Below, piece after piece: positions 35,607 to 44,524 of a stretch of DNA of 64,000 nt (position 1 is the first letter of the stretch; each line of letters starts with the position of its first letter). The notes beneath the pieces are model-generated. The model was not told where the DNA came from. It did not search any database and saw only the letters and a list, made by a program, of their open reading frames with translations. Made by a program: the position numbers and the translations under genes. This DNA comes from CAIVAT01 sp037128705 (GTDB lineage Bacteria > Bacteroidota > Bacteroidia > Bacteroidales > FEN-979), in assembly GCA_037128705.1 (NCBI GenBank), contig JBAXVX010000017.1, positions 19,774 through 83,773 on the forward strand. Reading direction: 5' to 3'.

Positions 35607-35674
35607 CAAAGTTATCTCACCCTCCCGCTGCCCATGTTAACAAATGATTACCGTTATGTTAAATAATTGTTAAC
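35607..35674 (-). promoter_or_regulatory. Predicted Pho box and promoter of the porin-pst-phoU operon
   Basis: On the minus strand: GTTAACA (35668-35674), TTTAACA (35657-35663), GGTAATC (35646-35652), GTTAACA (35635-35641), spaced exactly 11 bp apart, then 20 bp, then TAACTTTG (35607-35614), an exact TAnnTTTG. The last heptamer occupies the -33 position. PhoB binds 11-bp head-to-tail repeats of 7 conserved plus 4 AT-rich bases, so this is a strong candidate PhoB site. Confidence 0.75.
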
Positions 35675-35719
35675 GGATGAGGGGAAATGAAATCTGGGGG
35701 CGGAATATTTCAGCCTCCT

Positions 35720-38089
35720 TTATTCGGGAAATGTCTGGAAAGTAATGGTAAAGGATGCTCCCGGGTTGTTCTTCACCGTGAGGGTTCCCTCAATCTGTTT
35801 GCAGAGGATCTGTATGATCTGCAGTCCCATGGTCTTGTATTGGCCCCGGTTCAATCCATCAGGCATCCCGATGCCGTCGTCCTCCAAAACCAGGGTGCTC
35901 ATTCTTTTTTCAGTATCATTCATAAAGGAGATCCGGATGTGACCTGCCCTGTTATCGGGAAATGCATGCATGTAAGCATTGCTCAGGATTTCATTTACGA
36001 TAAGCCCAAGGGGAATAGCAGCTTCAATATCGATGACAGAATCCTGGGCTTCAAAAGTGAGCACGATATCATGCCTGTTGAAGGTCCCTGCTATAACCGA
36101 GGCCAGTGACCGCAGATAATCCAGAAAGGATATGCTCTCGAAATCCTTCGATCGGTAAAGCATTTCATGGACCAGGGCCATGGTCCGGATCCGAAGCTGA
36201 AGATTTGTCAGGGATTGGACGAGTTCCGGGTTTTTGCTTTGTGCCAGTTGCATATTGATCAGGCTTACCAGAATGGCAAAATTATTTTTCACCCTATGAT
36301 GAATTTCCTTCAGAAGATTCTCCTTCTGTTTCGTTCCTTCCATAATTTCGAATTCTTTGGTTTTACGTTCCTGGATATTTCGTGTAACGGTGACAACCCC
36401 TTTGAAAATACCGTCAACCGGATCAAAAAGCGGATTGATGATTGATTCAACCCAAAAAAAAGTTCCATCTTTTTTCCGAGCCTGGTAGGTAATTTGCCTG
36501 GGCGACCGGGTCTCGGTGAGTCCATTGAATACTGATTCGGTATAGGCTTGATAATCAGGATGGGTGAGGAAAAACAACGATTTCCCCATAATTTCCAGTT
36601 GATTGTATCCAAACAACTTAAGGGATGAAGGGGAGGTATAGATCTGGATTTTTTGTTCATCCGTCTGGGCGATAAAATCAGCAGAATTTTCTGTGAGAAA
36701 ACGATATTGCCTTTCCCGTTCGCTGGTTTGTCTCTCTGCCGCTTTCCGCTCCAGGATTTCAGCGGATAACAACTTGTTTATCCCCTGCATTTTTCGCCTG
36801 ACCTGGCGGCTGATTAAAAAGACGACCAGGAAGATCACCACGATGATCCCTGCCAGGGCGGTAATGCTTTTAACAAAGGAAAACTGGTATAGCTGGTTGC
36901 TTATGTTCAGCGATTGAATTTTATGCTCTTTAATCAGCAGGTTTTCCGATTCCTGGATCCTTTGAATTTGTCTCCTGGCCTCAAGAATGTTGATGTTGCT
37001 TTTACTCCTTTCCTGTGAAATTCTTTCGCTTTCTGCACTGTAAAGATGATAGTAGGTCAGGGCCTCTTCATAGTTCCCATGGGTTAGATAATATTGATAC
37101 AAATGGCGATATCCGTTTTCAATATAATTTCTCCAGTTGTTCTGAATGGCTATGCGCATTCCCAGATCATTGTAAAACCTTCCCGAATCAAGTTGCCCAA
37201 GATGGAAAAAATCACCGGAGATGTTAATGAGCGAACTGGATACCCCTGAGGCAGAATGAATCTGCTGCCTTTTCGCCAGTGCTCTCCTGTTATAGTTTAA
37301 TGAAGTTAAATGATCATTCTTTTCTGAATAGATGTGGGCCATGCGTGTATACACGGTTCCCATCAGGTTATTATCTGAGGTATCCCCTTTTGTAATAAGC
37401 CAAGAATAATGAACCAGTGCTTCATCGTACCTTCTCTGGTCCAGGAGTAAGTTTCCGATGTTATTCTGAACATTCATTTCATCTACCTTTTTCCCGGCAA
37501 TGCGGAAATCCAGCAATGCCTGCTGAAAAAACAGCATGGATTGGTGATAATTCCCCATCTGTTGATATATAACTGCTATCTGGTTCCGGAATGTTCCCTG
37601 CATTGACATGTTTCTTGTGTTCTTTGCAATTTCCAGCCCTTCATTAAAATAGGTCAGCGCTACATTATAAGTTCCCAGGTTTCCATTTAAGGATCCTATC
37701 TGACGCAAAACAGCCATTTCACCCGTTTCATTGTGTGCCCAATGATATTGTTTCAACGCTGCCTCATAATGCTCCATGGCCTCAATAAACCTGCGCTTCC
37801 CAACACAATAATCACCGAGCGCCATCCTGGTCCGCGCCTTCAGGTTTATGTTATTTTCATGGATGGATATGGGCATTGCCAGCAGAATGTAATTATATGA
37901 TTTCTGTGGAACGGAATCCCACATTTTCGCGAGCCTGAGGTAGAATTCAGCACGCTCAACCTGGCTCTCACGCGGCATCGTGCGTGAGAGACTATCCTCC
38001 ACGCATCGGTCATTTGGAGTGTACTGAGCAAATGAAACCCGGGTGTATAAAGCAAAGAAAACTATCGGAACCAGAAAATACATTTTCAT
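35720..38089 (-). CDS. TPR-PAS histidine kinase of the HisKA_2 family
   Basis: 789 residues: signal peptide (1-21), a periplasmic TPR array (~50-375), one transmembrane helix (~402-425), a PAS/PAC pair (~455-580), then HisKA_2 with EIHHRVKNNFAILVSLINMQ at ~598 and a HATPase_c with NEILSNAYMHAF. HisKA_2 kinases commonly signal to small or distant regulators; none is adjacent. ATG at 38089 overlaps the stop of the preceding small gene by four bases, making it the last gene of the CHAD/phosphoesterase cluster. Signal unknown; a phosphate-related input is only suggested by location. Confidence 0.9.
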   Translation of the reverse strand: MKMYFLVPIVFFALYTRVSFAQYTPNDRCVEDSLSRTMPRESQVERAEFYLRLAKMWDSVPQKSYNYILLAMPISIHENNINLKARTRMALGDYCVGKRRFIEAMEHYEAALKQYHWAHNETGEMAVLRQIGSLNGNLGTYNVALTYFNEGLEIAKNTRNMSMQGTFRNQIAVIYQQMGNYHQSMLFFQQALLDFRIAGKKVDEMNVQNNIGNLLLDQRRYDEALVHYSWLITKGDTSDNNLMGTVYTRMAHIYSEKNDHLTSLNYNRRALAKRQQIHSASGVSSSLINISGDFFHLGQLDSGRFYNDLGMRIAIQNNWRNYIENGYRHLYQYYLTHGNYEEALTYYHLYSAESERISQERSKSNINILEARRQIQRIQESENLLIKEHKIQSLNISNQLYQFSFVKSITALAGIIVVIFLVVFLISRQVRRKMQGINKLLSAEILERKAAERQTSERERQYRFLTENSADFIAQTDEQKIQIYTSPSSLKLFGYNQLEIMGKSLFFLTHPDYQAYTESVFNGLTETRSPRQITYQARKKDGTFFWVESIINPLFDPVDGIFKGVVTVTRNIQERKTKEFEIMEGTKQKENLLKEIHHRVKNNFAILVSLINMQLAQSKNPELVQSLTNLQLRIRTMALVHEMLYRSKDFESISFLDYLRSLASVIAGTFNRHDIVLTFEAQDSVIDIEAAIPLGLIVNEILSNAYMHAFPDNRAGHIRISFMNDTEKRMSTLVLEDDGIGMPDGLNRGQYKTMGLQIIQILCKQIEGTLTVKNNPGASFTITFQTFPE

Positions 38090-38523
38090 GTATGATCGGA
38101 TTTAAATTGTTTTGCGGCTTTTTTCCAATCTCTGGAAAGCCGCATCCCGTCCAATGAAAGCCGCTCTAAACGGCTTTGCGATACATGTACATCAAGCATG
38201 TCTTTCAGAATGGTATTCCGCTGATTTTTCCAGTTCCTGATTTCATCGATGAGTCCGACATCAAATGCCCCTGTCAGCGTGGCGTTTTCCGAAGTCAGCA
38301 ACAGGAACTTGACCCGCTTGATCGATTGCTCCAGGGTGAATCCGGCTGATGGCTGATGATGGTCGGCTATTCTCAGGAGATTTTTCAATCTGCTTTCAAG
38401 TAATGAGGAGATCAACCAGGAGGCCTCCAAATAAAATTTGTTTTTAACGGCCAGTTTTGCCTGCTGTATTGATTTTTTATTTGAATGTTCCGCTTTCGCA
38501 GCACTCTTTTTTGTCTTCTTCAT
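38086..38523 (-). CDS. Small helical protein, paralogue of 42328-42762
   Basis: 145 residues from ATG at 38523 (an in-frame TTG at 38553 lies at the probable transcription start and is rejected). All-helical; Lys-rich N-terminus. Shares with the gene at 42328 the segments FYLE-(A/T)-(S/A)-W, F-EQSIKR-KF/KY, GLIDE-R-WKN-RN-IL-DM and SRLERL/KRLERL. The RN-containing helix is reminiscent of HEPN-type or minor nucleotidyltransferase-partner proteins, but no RxxxxH motif is evident, so I make no functional call. Translationally coupled to the downstream kinase. Confidence 0.7.
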   Translation of the reverse strand: MKKTKKSAAKAEHSNKKSIQQAKLAVKNKFYLEASWLISSLLESRLKNLLRIADHHQPSAGFTLEQSIKRVKFLLLTSENATLTGAFDVGLIDEIRNWKNQRNTILKDMLDVHVSQSRLERLSLDGMRLSRDWKKAAKQFKSDHT

Positions 38524-38554
38524 ACCCGGATCAATAATATTATTTTGGCCCAAT

Positions 38555-38562
38555 CAAAGGTA
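38555..38562 (-). promoter_or_regulatory. Candidate -7 element before the small helical gene
   Basis: TACCTTTG on the minus strand, an exact match, 31 bp before ATG 38523. Supports internal transcription start for the small gene and the TPR kinase. No GTTAACA-type repeat at the -33 position. Confidence 0.45.
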
Positions 38563-38575
38563 AAATTAATCATTT

Positions 38576-41368
38576 TTACTTTTGATCCCCGGTTCGGTAT
38601 ACTTCTTTCTCTTTCTGATCCAAAACCATGTCTTTTGGATTGTCCAGGTCAGGAGATATTGAAAGTGCCTTCCAGTCGAATTTTTCATCCAGCGGAGTCA
38701 ATGCCTTTTGCGGATCAAAGATCCGTAAATCGGAGGGTACAGCCACATAGGGGCTGAAGTCAGGTTGTGAGGTGAATATATCGGAAAGATCGGTGGCTCC
38801 TGCATCATATTGATTCAGGTAGGGCAGTCCCAGCAGGTTCCAGAAGGTTTTAAAAATGCTGCCAAAACTATAGTGGATTTTACTCACATAGTCTTTTTTG
38901 GCGTAGGGTGAAATGACCATCAGGATACTCCGGTGGGCATCCACATGATCGACCCCGTTTTGTGCATCATCTTCGGTTATAACGATGGCCATGTTTTTCC
39001 AGTACGGGGTATGCGACAGGAACTCAACAATCCGGCCAACGGCCAGGTCATTGTCGGCCATGTAGCTCTCCCTGAAGGGATACCCGGCTTCGGGCCGCTC
39101 CCCGGCGCCATGGTCGTTTGGCAGGATCACCGTGATGAGGCTTGGCAATTCTTTTCCCTTTCCCGTCCACTTTTCATTGAACTCCCCGATAAACTGGCTT
39201 ACCCTGAACTGGTCCGGAATGGCCATGTTGAATGTTACATAGCTTTTTGAGGTTCTTGAAAACATGGGCGCCGGCATAGGGAAGTTGGTAAAATAGCGAA
39301 TCCCGAAATACTTGAAGGTATCGGCATAAAAAGCCGGTTCGAACATCACGCCAAAACCAAAATTGAAAAACTCAACGCCATTCCGTTCAAGATGGTCCCA
39401 CATCGATCCTGCTTCGTTGTAATCTTCAGGATAGATGGCGCCGGCCGATCCGGTCATACCCAGGCTCCCGGGTGCCTTGGAGGATGGTTTATAGTTACGG
39501 TTCCCCCCGTAACTCGCAGGGACCGTCGATTCCACCCATTCGTTGGGATAGGTGTTCGCCAGCCACCGGTGACCATCAGCCGAAACATCGGAATCAACAT
39601 AAAAATTATCAGCGACCGAATAACGGGTGGCCAGCCTGAGGTGGTTTGGCATGACGGTGGCATGGTCTACCCGACGTGTATGATCTTTATTGGAAAAACT
39701 GACATTCTTCCCGTACCGCGCAATGGATGCATCCCCGCTCCCTTTCGCAAGCTGCCCGAACACTTCGTCGTAAGTCCGGTTTTCCTTGGAGATAAACACA
39801 ACATATTTTATCGGCGTCTCCCTTTCTCCTCCGAATACCGGGACAGGATTATCCTTTCGCCTCTGCCTGGCCTCACCGAGGGTTCCCATCCTGAAATTGT
39901 TGCTGATAACCCGCCGGGTGTAACTGATTAATTTTTCCTCTGAAGGAATGTCAATGACGGAAACAGTCCCTTTCATCAGGTTTCCGATGTAGGTTCCTTC
40001 AGGACCGGGGTGAAATGCTTTTCCGCCATTTGGCCCGCTGCCATATCCTTTCGCATTGGCAACGATCAGCTTTTTCCCGTCTTTTGTCACAGCCAGCTTC
40101 GAAGGGAACCAGCCAACCGGGATATGCCCTGTTACAGTGAGCGACGGAATATCGATGACCCCGATGGCGTTGATGCCCGATTCCGCAACATACAGCCGCT
40201 TTTCATCCGGCGAAACAGCCAGTCCGAATGGAATAACACCCCTGAAGTGTCTGACGGCTTGATTCAGTTCAAGCCTGATCTCTTTGATGATCCGGTTATT
40301 TTGAATGTCGATGACGGAGATGTTATCGTTGTTCCCGTTGCTGACAAAGACATATTTTGAAGTGGCTACGACCGAATTCGGGCTGGAGCCGCCAACAGCA
40401 GGAATCCCCTCCACCTTGTCGCCAACAAGTGTTCCGGTTTTAATCCTGGCAACCACGGCGGGTTTGGATATGTTTTCAACAGACACCGACCAAACGGAGA
40501 AGGATTCCGGAACATTGAGCTCCCCGGTCCCCGGAACGCGGACCGAACCAATGGTCACCCCCTCCTTCATCTCCTTCGACCCATAGGCGAAAGGCGGGTA
40601 TTTCAATGCGTTGACATAATCCTTTTTTTCTTCGATAGAATCTACCTTCTGGTAAGCAAACATCCCGACATTGGCAACATACACCTGTTTTTCATCCGGA
40701 GAAAGAACAAGGCCGAATGGATAACGGCCAACCGGAACACTCGCCGCTACCTGCCTTTTTTGAGCATCAACGATCACCAGTCTGAAATTGGTCTGATCCA
40801 CGGCAAAGAGGTATCGGCCATCTTTTCCGAGTACCATATCCCCGATATAACCATCCGGGTATTTCTGACCCGCTGTCTCCCGGGCACAATCAACCGAATC
40901 AACCTTACTGCCATCGGCTATTGAGAATAGGTAAATTTTATTTGCCTGGCCTCCCGCCACGTAAACCAACTTTTTATCCGGAGAAATGGCCAGTCCCATA
41001 AATACCGAAGCCAGGATCCCCTGGTCTGACCTGGAGCCCGGGGGGACCTGCATTATCGTGGGACGACCACTTTGCAATCCCTTGATAATGGAGATGGAGA
41101 TGGGGCTGACGCCGGAGTTGGCTGTGACCGCCACATCCATATCGTCGCTTACCGCCAGTCCATAAGGATGGGGTGCCACTTCGACCGACCAGCCTGCCGG
41201 TGTGAGAAACCGTCCGTTAGGGATCACCGTAATGCCCGCTTTGTTGATGCCAACATAGCGATTGCCGGCCGGGGCAGACAGGACTGAAAGTTTTTCATCG
41301 CTTTGGCTGCATGCCATGTGAAAAACAGCCAGGATTGTCAACCAGACAACATTATTACATTTTCTCAT
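38576..41368 (-). CDS. YncE-like beta-propeller fused to phosphoesterase domain (lipoprotein)
   Basis: 930 residues. Lipobox with Cys20 (FHMACS). Residues ~40-480 form a YVTN/YncE-type propeller (repeats such as GLAVSPDEKRLYVAESG, LVLSPDEKQVYVANVG). Residues ~520-890 are an alkaline-phosphatase-like phosphoesterase domain of the PF04185 type: FISKENRTYDEVFGQ at the start and VITEDDAQNGVDHVDAHR near the end, holding the metal ligands. This two-part layout is a known lipoprotein family; exact substrate is unknown. Releasing phosphate from esters in the periplasm would fit the neighbourhood. It follows the CHAD gene by 18 bp. Confidence 0.88.
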   Translation of the reverse strand: MRKCNNVVWLTILAVFHMACSQSDEKLSVLSAPAGNRYVGINKAGITVIPNGRFLTPAGWSVEVAPHPYGLAVSDDMDVAVTANSGVSPISISIIKGLQSGRPTIMQVPPGSRSDQGILASVFMGLAISPDKKLVYVAGGQANKIYLFSIADGSKVDSVDCARETAGQKYPDGYIGDMVLGKDGRYLFAVDQTNFRLVIVDAQKRQVAASVPVGRYPFGLVLSPDEKQVYVANVGMFAYQKVDSIEEKKDYVNALKYPPFAYGSKEMKEGVTIGSVRVPGTGELNVPESFSVWSVSVENISKPAVVARIKTGTLVGDKVEGIPAVGGSSPNSVVATSKYVFVSNGNNDNISVIDIQNNRIIKEIRLELNQAVRHFRGVIPFGLAVSPDEKRLYVAESGINAIGVIDIPSLTVTGHIPVGWFPSKLAVTKDGKKLIVANAKGYGSGPNGGKAFHPGPEGTYIGNLMKGTVSVIDIPSEEKLISYTRRVISNNFRMGTLGEARQRRKDNPVPVFGGERETPIKYVVFISKENRTYDEVFGQLAKGSGDASIARYGKNVSFSNKDHTRRVDHATVMPNHLRLATRYSVADNFYVDSDVSADGHRWLANTYPNEWVESTVPASYGGNRNYKPSSKAPGSLGMTGSAGAIYPEDYNEAGSMWDHLERNGVEFFNFGFGVMFEPAFYADTFKYFGIRYFTNFPMPAPMFSRTSKSYVTFNMAIPDQFRVSQFIGEFNEKWTGKGKELPSLITVILPNDHGAGERPEAGYPFRESYMADNDLAVGRIVEFLSHTPYWKNMAIVITEDDAQNGVDHVDAHRSILMVISPYAKKDYVSKIHYSFGSIFKTFWNLLGLPYLNQYDAGATDLSDIFTSQPDFSPYVAVPSDLRIFDPQKALTPLDEKFDWKALSISPDLDNPKDMVLDQKEKEVYRTGDQK

Positions 41369-41386
41369 GATAACTTCAAGTTACGT

Positions 41387-42286
41387 TCATTGGGAGAGAA
41401 CATCTGCCGGTGTATGCATCTTATCCTGGTGATCAGGGAACAAACCTGTGTCAATCATCCTGTCTAACTCGCTGTTGATGCGTACAAATTCCTTACTGTT
41501 GCTTTCAACCAGGGTTTCGAGGTAGTTACGGATCTGTTCCAGTGGTTGTTCTGAAGGTTTTGCAGCCCGGTCGAGAAAGTCTGTTATGGAATCGGCCAAA
41601 ACAACATGGTCATGCCAGTTCCCGATCATTATTTCAGTTGCATTCAACCTTTCAACGATCTGCTCAAATTTCTCTGAAAATTTAACACTGAGCACCAGGG
41701 TCAGTACCGTGGACAGCTCTTTTAAATGCTGGCGGACTGTATGCAGCGCCTTCTCATCATTTACTTTAACCGGCCTTTTCGTGAAAAAAGCCGTCTTGGT
41801 ATCAACATACCTGCTGGTTTTCTTTTTCAGCGAACGGGACGTTATTTCAAAAATCTCCTTCCTGATCTTTCCTTCAATATGCGTAAGACTTTTCTCCCTG
41901 AATTTCCTGATAACCTGCAAAAACTCCCGGGTCCGGTCCCTTTCCTGCTTCTGCAGCTCAACCCTGTAAAGTGACAAACCAGTCGCCCCGACCCCCGATT
42001 TGGTAAGTAATAACTGGTTTACCTGGATTTCCCGGATGCTGCCTGACGCCTGGTACAATTTTTTAAAGATCCGCTCATAGCCCGGATCCTTCTCCTTGCC
42101 TGATCGTACGATCTGCAATAGGTCGAGGATGGCCATAATTTTTTTAACATCCAGCCGGGCTTTATGAATATCCTTCGATGCACCCGTAATTCCTGCTTTG
42201 TAAACGTTGGCCAGAAACGAAGCCGTATGTTTCCTGTAAAACCGGTAGAGAAATTCACTGATATACCGATCGGGGTTCTTCTTCAT
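41387..42286 (-). CDS. CHAD-domain protein
   Basis: 299 residues, all-helical, highly basic. The first CHAD repeat has the family segment ASKDIHKARLDVKKIMAIL (~31-50; family pattern ..vH..RV..RR.r). The second has LHTVRQHLKELSTVL (~182) and NWHDHVVLADSI (~224). CHAD domains bind inorganic polyphosphate through rings of basic residues and often localise to polyphosphate granules. No CYTH (polyphosphatase) domain is fused or adjacent. Located between a propeller-phosphoesterase and a small helical protein in a phosphate-rich region, which supports a polyphosphate-related role by inference. Confidence 0.85.
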   Translation of the reverse strand: MKKNPDRYISEFLYRFYRKHTASFLANVYKAGITGASKDIHKARLDVKKIMAILDLLQIVRSGKEKDPGYERIFKKLYQASGSIREIQVNQLLLTKSGVGATGLSLYRVELQKQERDRTREFLQVIRKFREKSLTHIEGKIRKEIFEITSRSLKKKTSRYVDTKTAFFTKRPVKVNDEKALHTVRQHLKELSTVLTLVLSVKFSEKFEQIVERLNATEIMIGNWHDHVVLADSITDFLDRAAKPSEQPLEQIRNYLETLVESNSKEFVRINSELDRMIDTGLFPDHQDKMHTPADVLSQ

Positions 42287-42327
42287 ATTATAGGCTGGGT
42301 TTTCTTTTTAAGGCCAATACAGGGGAT

Positions 42328-42762
42328 CTACAACTCATTTTTTATGCGCTTCAGCGACATATTCCATTTTTTATAGATTGTGATTCCTTCCGAGGCGAGG
42401 CGTTCCAACCGTTTTGGGGAGATGTGAACGTTGACCATATCCCTGAGGATGGCATTGCGGAAATTTTTCCATTCGCGCATTTCATCAATCAGCCCCGTTT
42501 CCATGTGTTTTACAAGCGACGGGATCCGGCCCGACTGGTGATGGTATTTAATTCTTTTAATGGATTGTTCGAAGGAATAGCCCTGAACCGTGTGGCCCTG
42601 CTCGATCTTTTTAAGAAGGTTCCTGGCTTTTTTCTCACAAAGGAGAGACAGTATCCATGCTGTTTCAAGATAAAATCCATGCTTAAAAGCCAGGCCGGCC
42701 CTGGTAGTAGAGAAACTCTTTCCCAACACCTCCCTTTTTGAATTCTTCTTTTGTTTTTTCAT
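42328..42762 (-). CDS. Small helical protein, paralogue of 38086-38523
   Basis: 144 residues from ATG at 42762 (the longer reading from 42837 would start inside the predicted promoter). Basic N-terminus, then helices with ETAWILSLLCEKKARN, YSFEQSIKRIKY, GLIDEMREWKNFRNAIL and SPKRLERLASEG. Clearly homologous along its length to the gene at 38086. The two copies bracket the CHAD and phosphoesterase genes in one direction of transcription. The family may act with the CHAD protein; function unknown. Confidence 0.72.
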   Translation of the reverse strand: MKKQKKNSKREVLGKSFSTTRAGLAFKHGFYLETAWILSLLCEKKARNLLKKIEQGHTVQGYSFEQSIKRIKYHHQSGRIPSLVKHMETGLIDEMREWKNFRNAILRDMVNVHISPKRLERLASEGITIYKKWNMSLKRIKNEL

Positions 42763-42794
42763 CACATAGAAGTTAGCAGTTTTCAACAGATGAA

Positions 42795-42802
42795 CAAAGT
42801 TA
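42795..42802 (-). promoter_or_regulatory. Candidate -7 element of the CHAD/phosphoesterase operon
   Basis: TAACTTTG on the minus strand, exact match, 33 bp before ATG 42762. An ATTG lies at the -33 position. AT-rich TTAA-containing heptamers upstream (42828-42867) are loosely 11 bp apart but out of phase with the -7 element, so a Pho box here is weak. The remaining gap up to 43079 (over 300 bp in all) holds nothing else I can recognise. Confidence 0.45.
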
Positions 42803-43079
42803 TAACGGGACTTCCAATTCAACAATCCGTTTAACAAAATTAGCGTTAATTTATCAAATAGTTAAAAAGCGGGCTCCCGAATACTTTTCTACATCTTTTG
42901 TTCACTTTCCAGGGAAATGTAGTCAGGTAAAATATAACTATTTGAGATAGCTATCAATTCGCACGGAATTAACTTTCTGTTGATGGAAATGCAAAAACCT
43001 ACAGTCCGTAAACACGAATTGCATGATGCCTTGAAATCTTGAAATTGCAGTGGGTTGCAAAATCAACAATCTCGTTGAA

Positions 43080-43364
43080 TTAATATTCCACAATCACTGG
43101 TTGTGAAATATTTTTTGATTTAGATTTTGCTGAACGTGAAAAGGCTTTGGAGACTTTTCGTGTTTCGTATTTTTGTCTTATCTCTATCTCTTTACTTTGA
43201 TCCGTAATAAATATTGTCGTTTTGCCACCATCAATTATGATGGGGTATTTGTTTGTTAGTGACCCGGACGAAAGTTTTGACCTCGGAATTATATTTTGAT
43301 GGTTCGACAATTCTATTCTGACGTCAATTGAGTCGTTTGTTGCTAGTTGCCTGTTGTTTTTCAT
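43080..43364 (-). CDS. Hypothetical protein, 94 residues
   Basis: No signal peptide, no membrane segment. The middle (KYPIIIDGGKTTIFITDQS) could be a beta-hairpin pair; the C-terminus is rich in Lys and Ser. Not recognised. Base composition is AT-rich relative to neighbours. Real-gene status is uncertain; it fills an otherwise empty minus-strand gap. Confidence 0.4.
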   Translation of the reverse strand: MKNNRQLATNDSIDVRIELSNHQNIIPRSKLSSGSLTNKYPIIIDGGKTTIFITDQSKEIEIRQKYETRKVSKAFSRSAKSKSKNISQPVIVEY

Positions 43365-43403
43365 TGAATATTATTTAATTTAAAGAAAGTTGTTGTCAAG
43401 TAT

Positions 43404-44363
43404 TTAATAGACCTTACTCAGATAATCACCTTTTCTGAACACGATAATCGCTTCCATCCCATGATGATCAGAAAGATATTCGGTTCCTCTTCCCCACCTC
43501 ACTTTTAAAACAGCGACCCTGCGGCTGATCCATTGGATTACATTCGAATTCCTGGTAAGAATATAATCAATCAGGCGGGGATTTCCATGCCCCGACTTAA
43601 AGGCATCATTGGCTTCGTCATCAAAAGTGATCTTTATTTTTCCTGAAATTGCACCGTCTTCGGCATTCAGTATGGTCAGCATCCCCCTGTAATGATCACC
43701 CTTTTTTTCATCCGTATTAAAATCGCCACAAATGATCTGAGGCGTACTCATGTCTGAAAAGGGGAAGATCAACTGTTCGAAAATTTCGGAAAGCTGGAGG
43801 TCCCTGATGGACTGCGGATAATCGTCATCCTGCAAATGAGTCGCGATCAGCTGAAACGAACTGTTGTGAAATTGGCCTTCAAATAATACGGCCCCCTTTC
43901 TTGCAAAGGAATCAAATCCCGCATTGGCCGTGAATTCGATCTCTTTCTTTATCTGAAGTGGTATTTTGCTTAAAATCCAGAGACCACTGTTAAATTTAAA
44001 TGACAATTTCGATCCGTTAACCGGTCCGTAAGCAAAGGGGTACTGATCATGCAAAGTTTGGTTTAAAACAGCACGGGAATGCGCAGTAAATGCTTCCTGG
44101 AAAACAATGATGTCATAATCACATGAACTAAGAACATGTGCAATGGCCTCTGCCCGATCGTCTTTCTCTTTAAAAAGTTCAAGAACAGGTAGCATTCCAA
44201 TGTTCCAGGAAAGAATTTTTAATTGGGTAGAATTGCTTGAAAGTGTATCCATTGTTATACTATCATAGATGTTCGTTGGCTTCCCCTGAACTGATAACCT
44301 GGTAAATGTCAACAGGCAATTTAATAGCAGTATTACGATTGTCCGGTTTGACAGTTTTTTCAT
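43404..44363 (-). CDS. Secreted endonuclease/exonuclease/phosphatase-family enzyme, sphingomyelinase-like
   Basis: 319 residues from ATG at 44363, giving a signal sequence (residues ~6-26). EEP catalytic motifs in order: LSWNIGMLP (~50), IIVFQEAF (~86, metal-binding Glu), ATHLQDDDY (~172), ICGDFNTDEKKG (~212) and YLSDHHGMEAI near the end (general-base His). Order, spacing and size match bacterial neutral sphingomyelinase/EEP phosphodiesterases, acting outside the cytoplasm on phospholipid head groups or other phosphodiesters; nuclease activity is the main alternative. A predicted Pho box and -7 element lie just upstream, with the -7 element overlapping the longer ORF start, which supports the shorter start. 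Confidence 0.82.
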   Translation of the reverse strand: MKKLSNRTIVILLLNCLLTFTRLSVQGKPTNIYDSITMDTLSSNSTQLKILSWNIGMLPVLELFKEKDDRAEAIAHVLSSCDYDIIVFQEAFTAHSRAVLNQTLHDQYPFAYGPVNGSKLSFKFNSGLWILSKIPLQIKKEIEFTANAGFDSFARKGAVLFEGQFHNSSFQLIATHLQDDDYPQSIRDLQLSEIFEQLIFPFSDMSTPQIICGDFNTDEKKGDHYRGMLTILNAEDGAISGKIKITFDDEANDAFKSGHGNPRLIDYILTRNSNVIQWISRRVAVLKVRWGRGTEYLSDHHGMEAIIVFRKGDYLSKVY

Positions 44364-44426
44364 CCGATTGAATTCGGTCATGGCCATACATTGCTGATCA
44401 GTGTTACATGAGAATATATCAGGCAG

Positions 44427-44494
44427 CAAAGATCATATCATTAAGTCCATCGGATGTTTCGGAATTATCAATTAAAGATTAAATAAAAATTAAC
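44427..44494 (-). promoter_or_regulatory. Predicted Pho box and promoter of the EEP phosphodiesterase gene
   Basis: Minus strand: GTTAATT (44488-44494), TTTAATC (44477-44483), ATTGATA (44466-44472), CGAAACA (44455-44461), each 11 bp apart, then exactly 20 bp, then GATCTTTG (44427-44434; one mismatch to TAnnTTTG). Same geometry as the porin-pst promoter, with weaker individual heptamers. Confidence 0.6.
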
Positions 44495-44524
44495 AATGGA
44501 GAGGTCCTGCACACATTGGTCAGA

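Noticed and set aside
38086..38523. HEPN toxin call for the small helical proteins
   Set aside because: The RN-containing helix is suggestive but the RxxxxH motif is missing and there is no partner antitoxin.
42828..42867. Pho box upstream of the CHAD operon
   Set aside because: TTAA-type heptamers are loosely periodic but do not fall at the correct distance from the TAACTTTG element; kept only as a weak possibility in the promoter entry.
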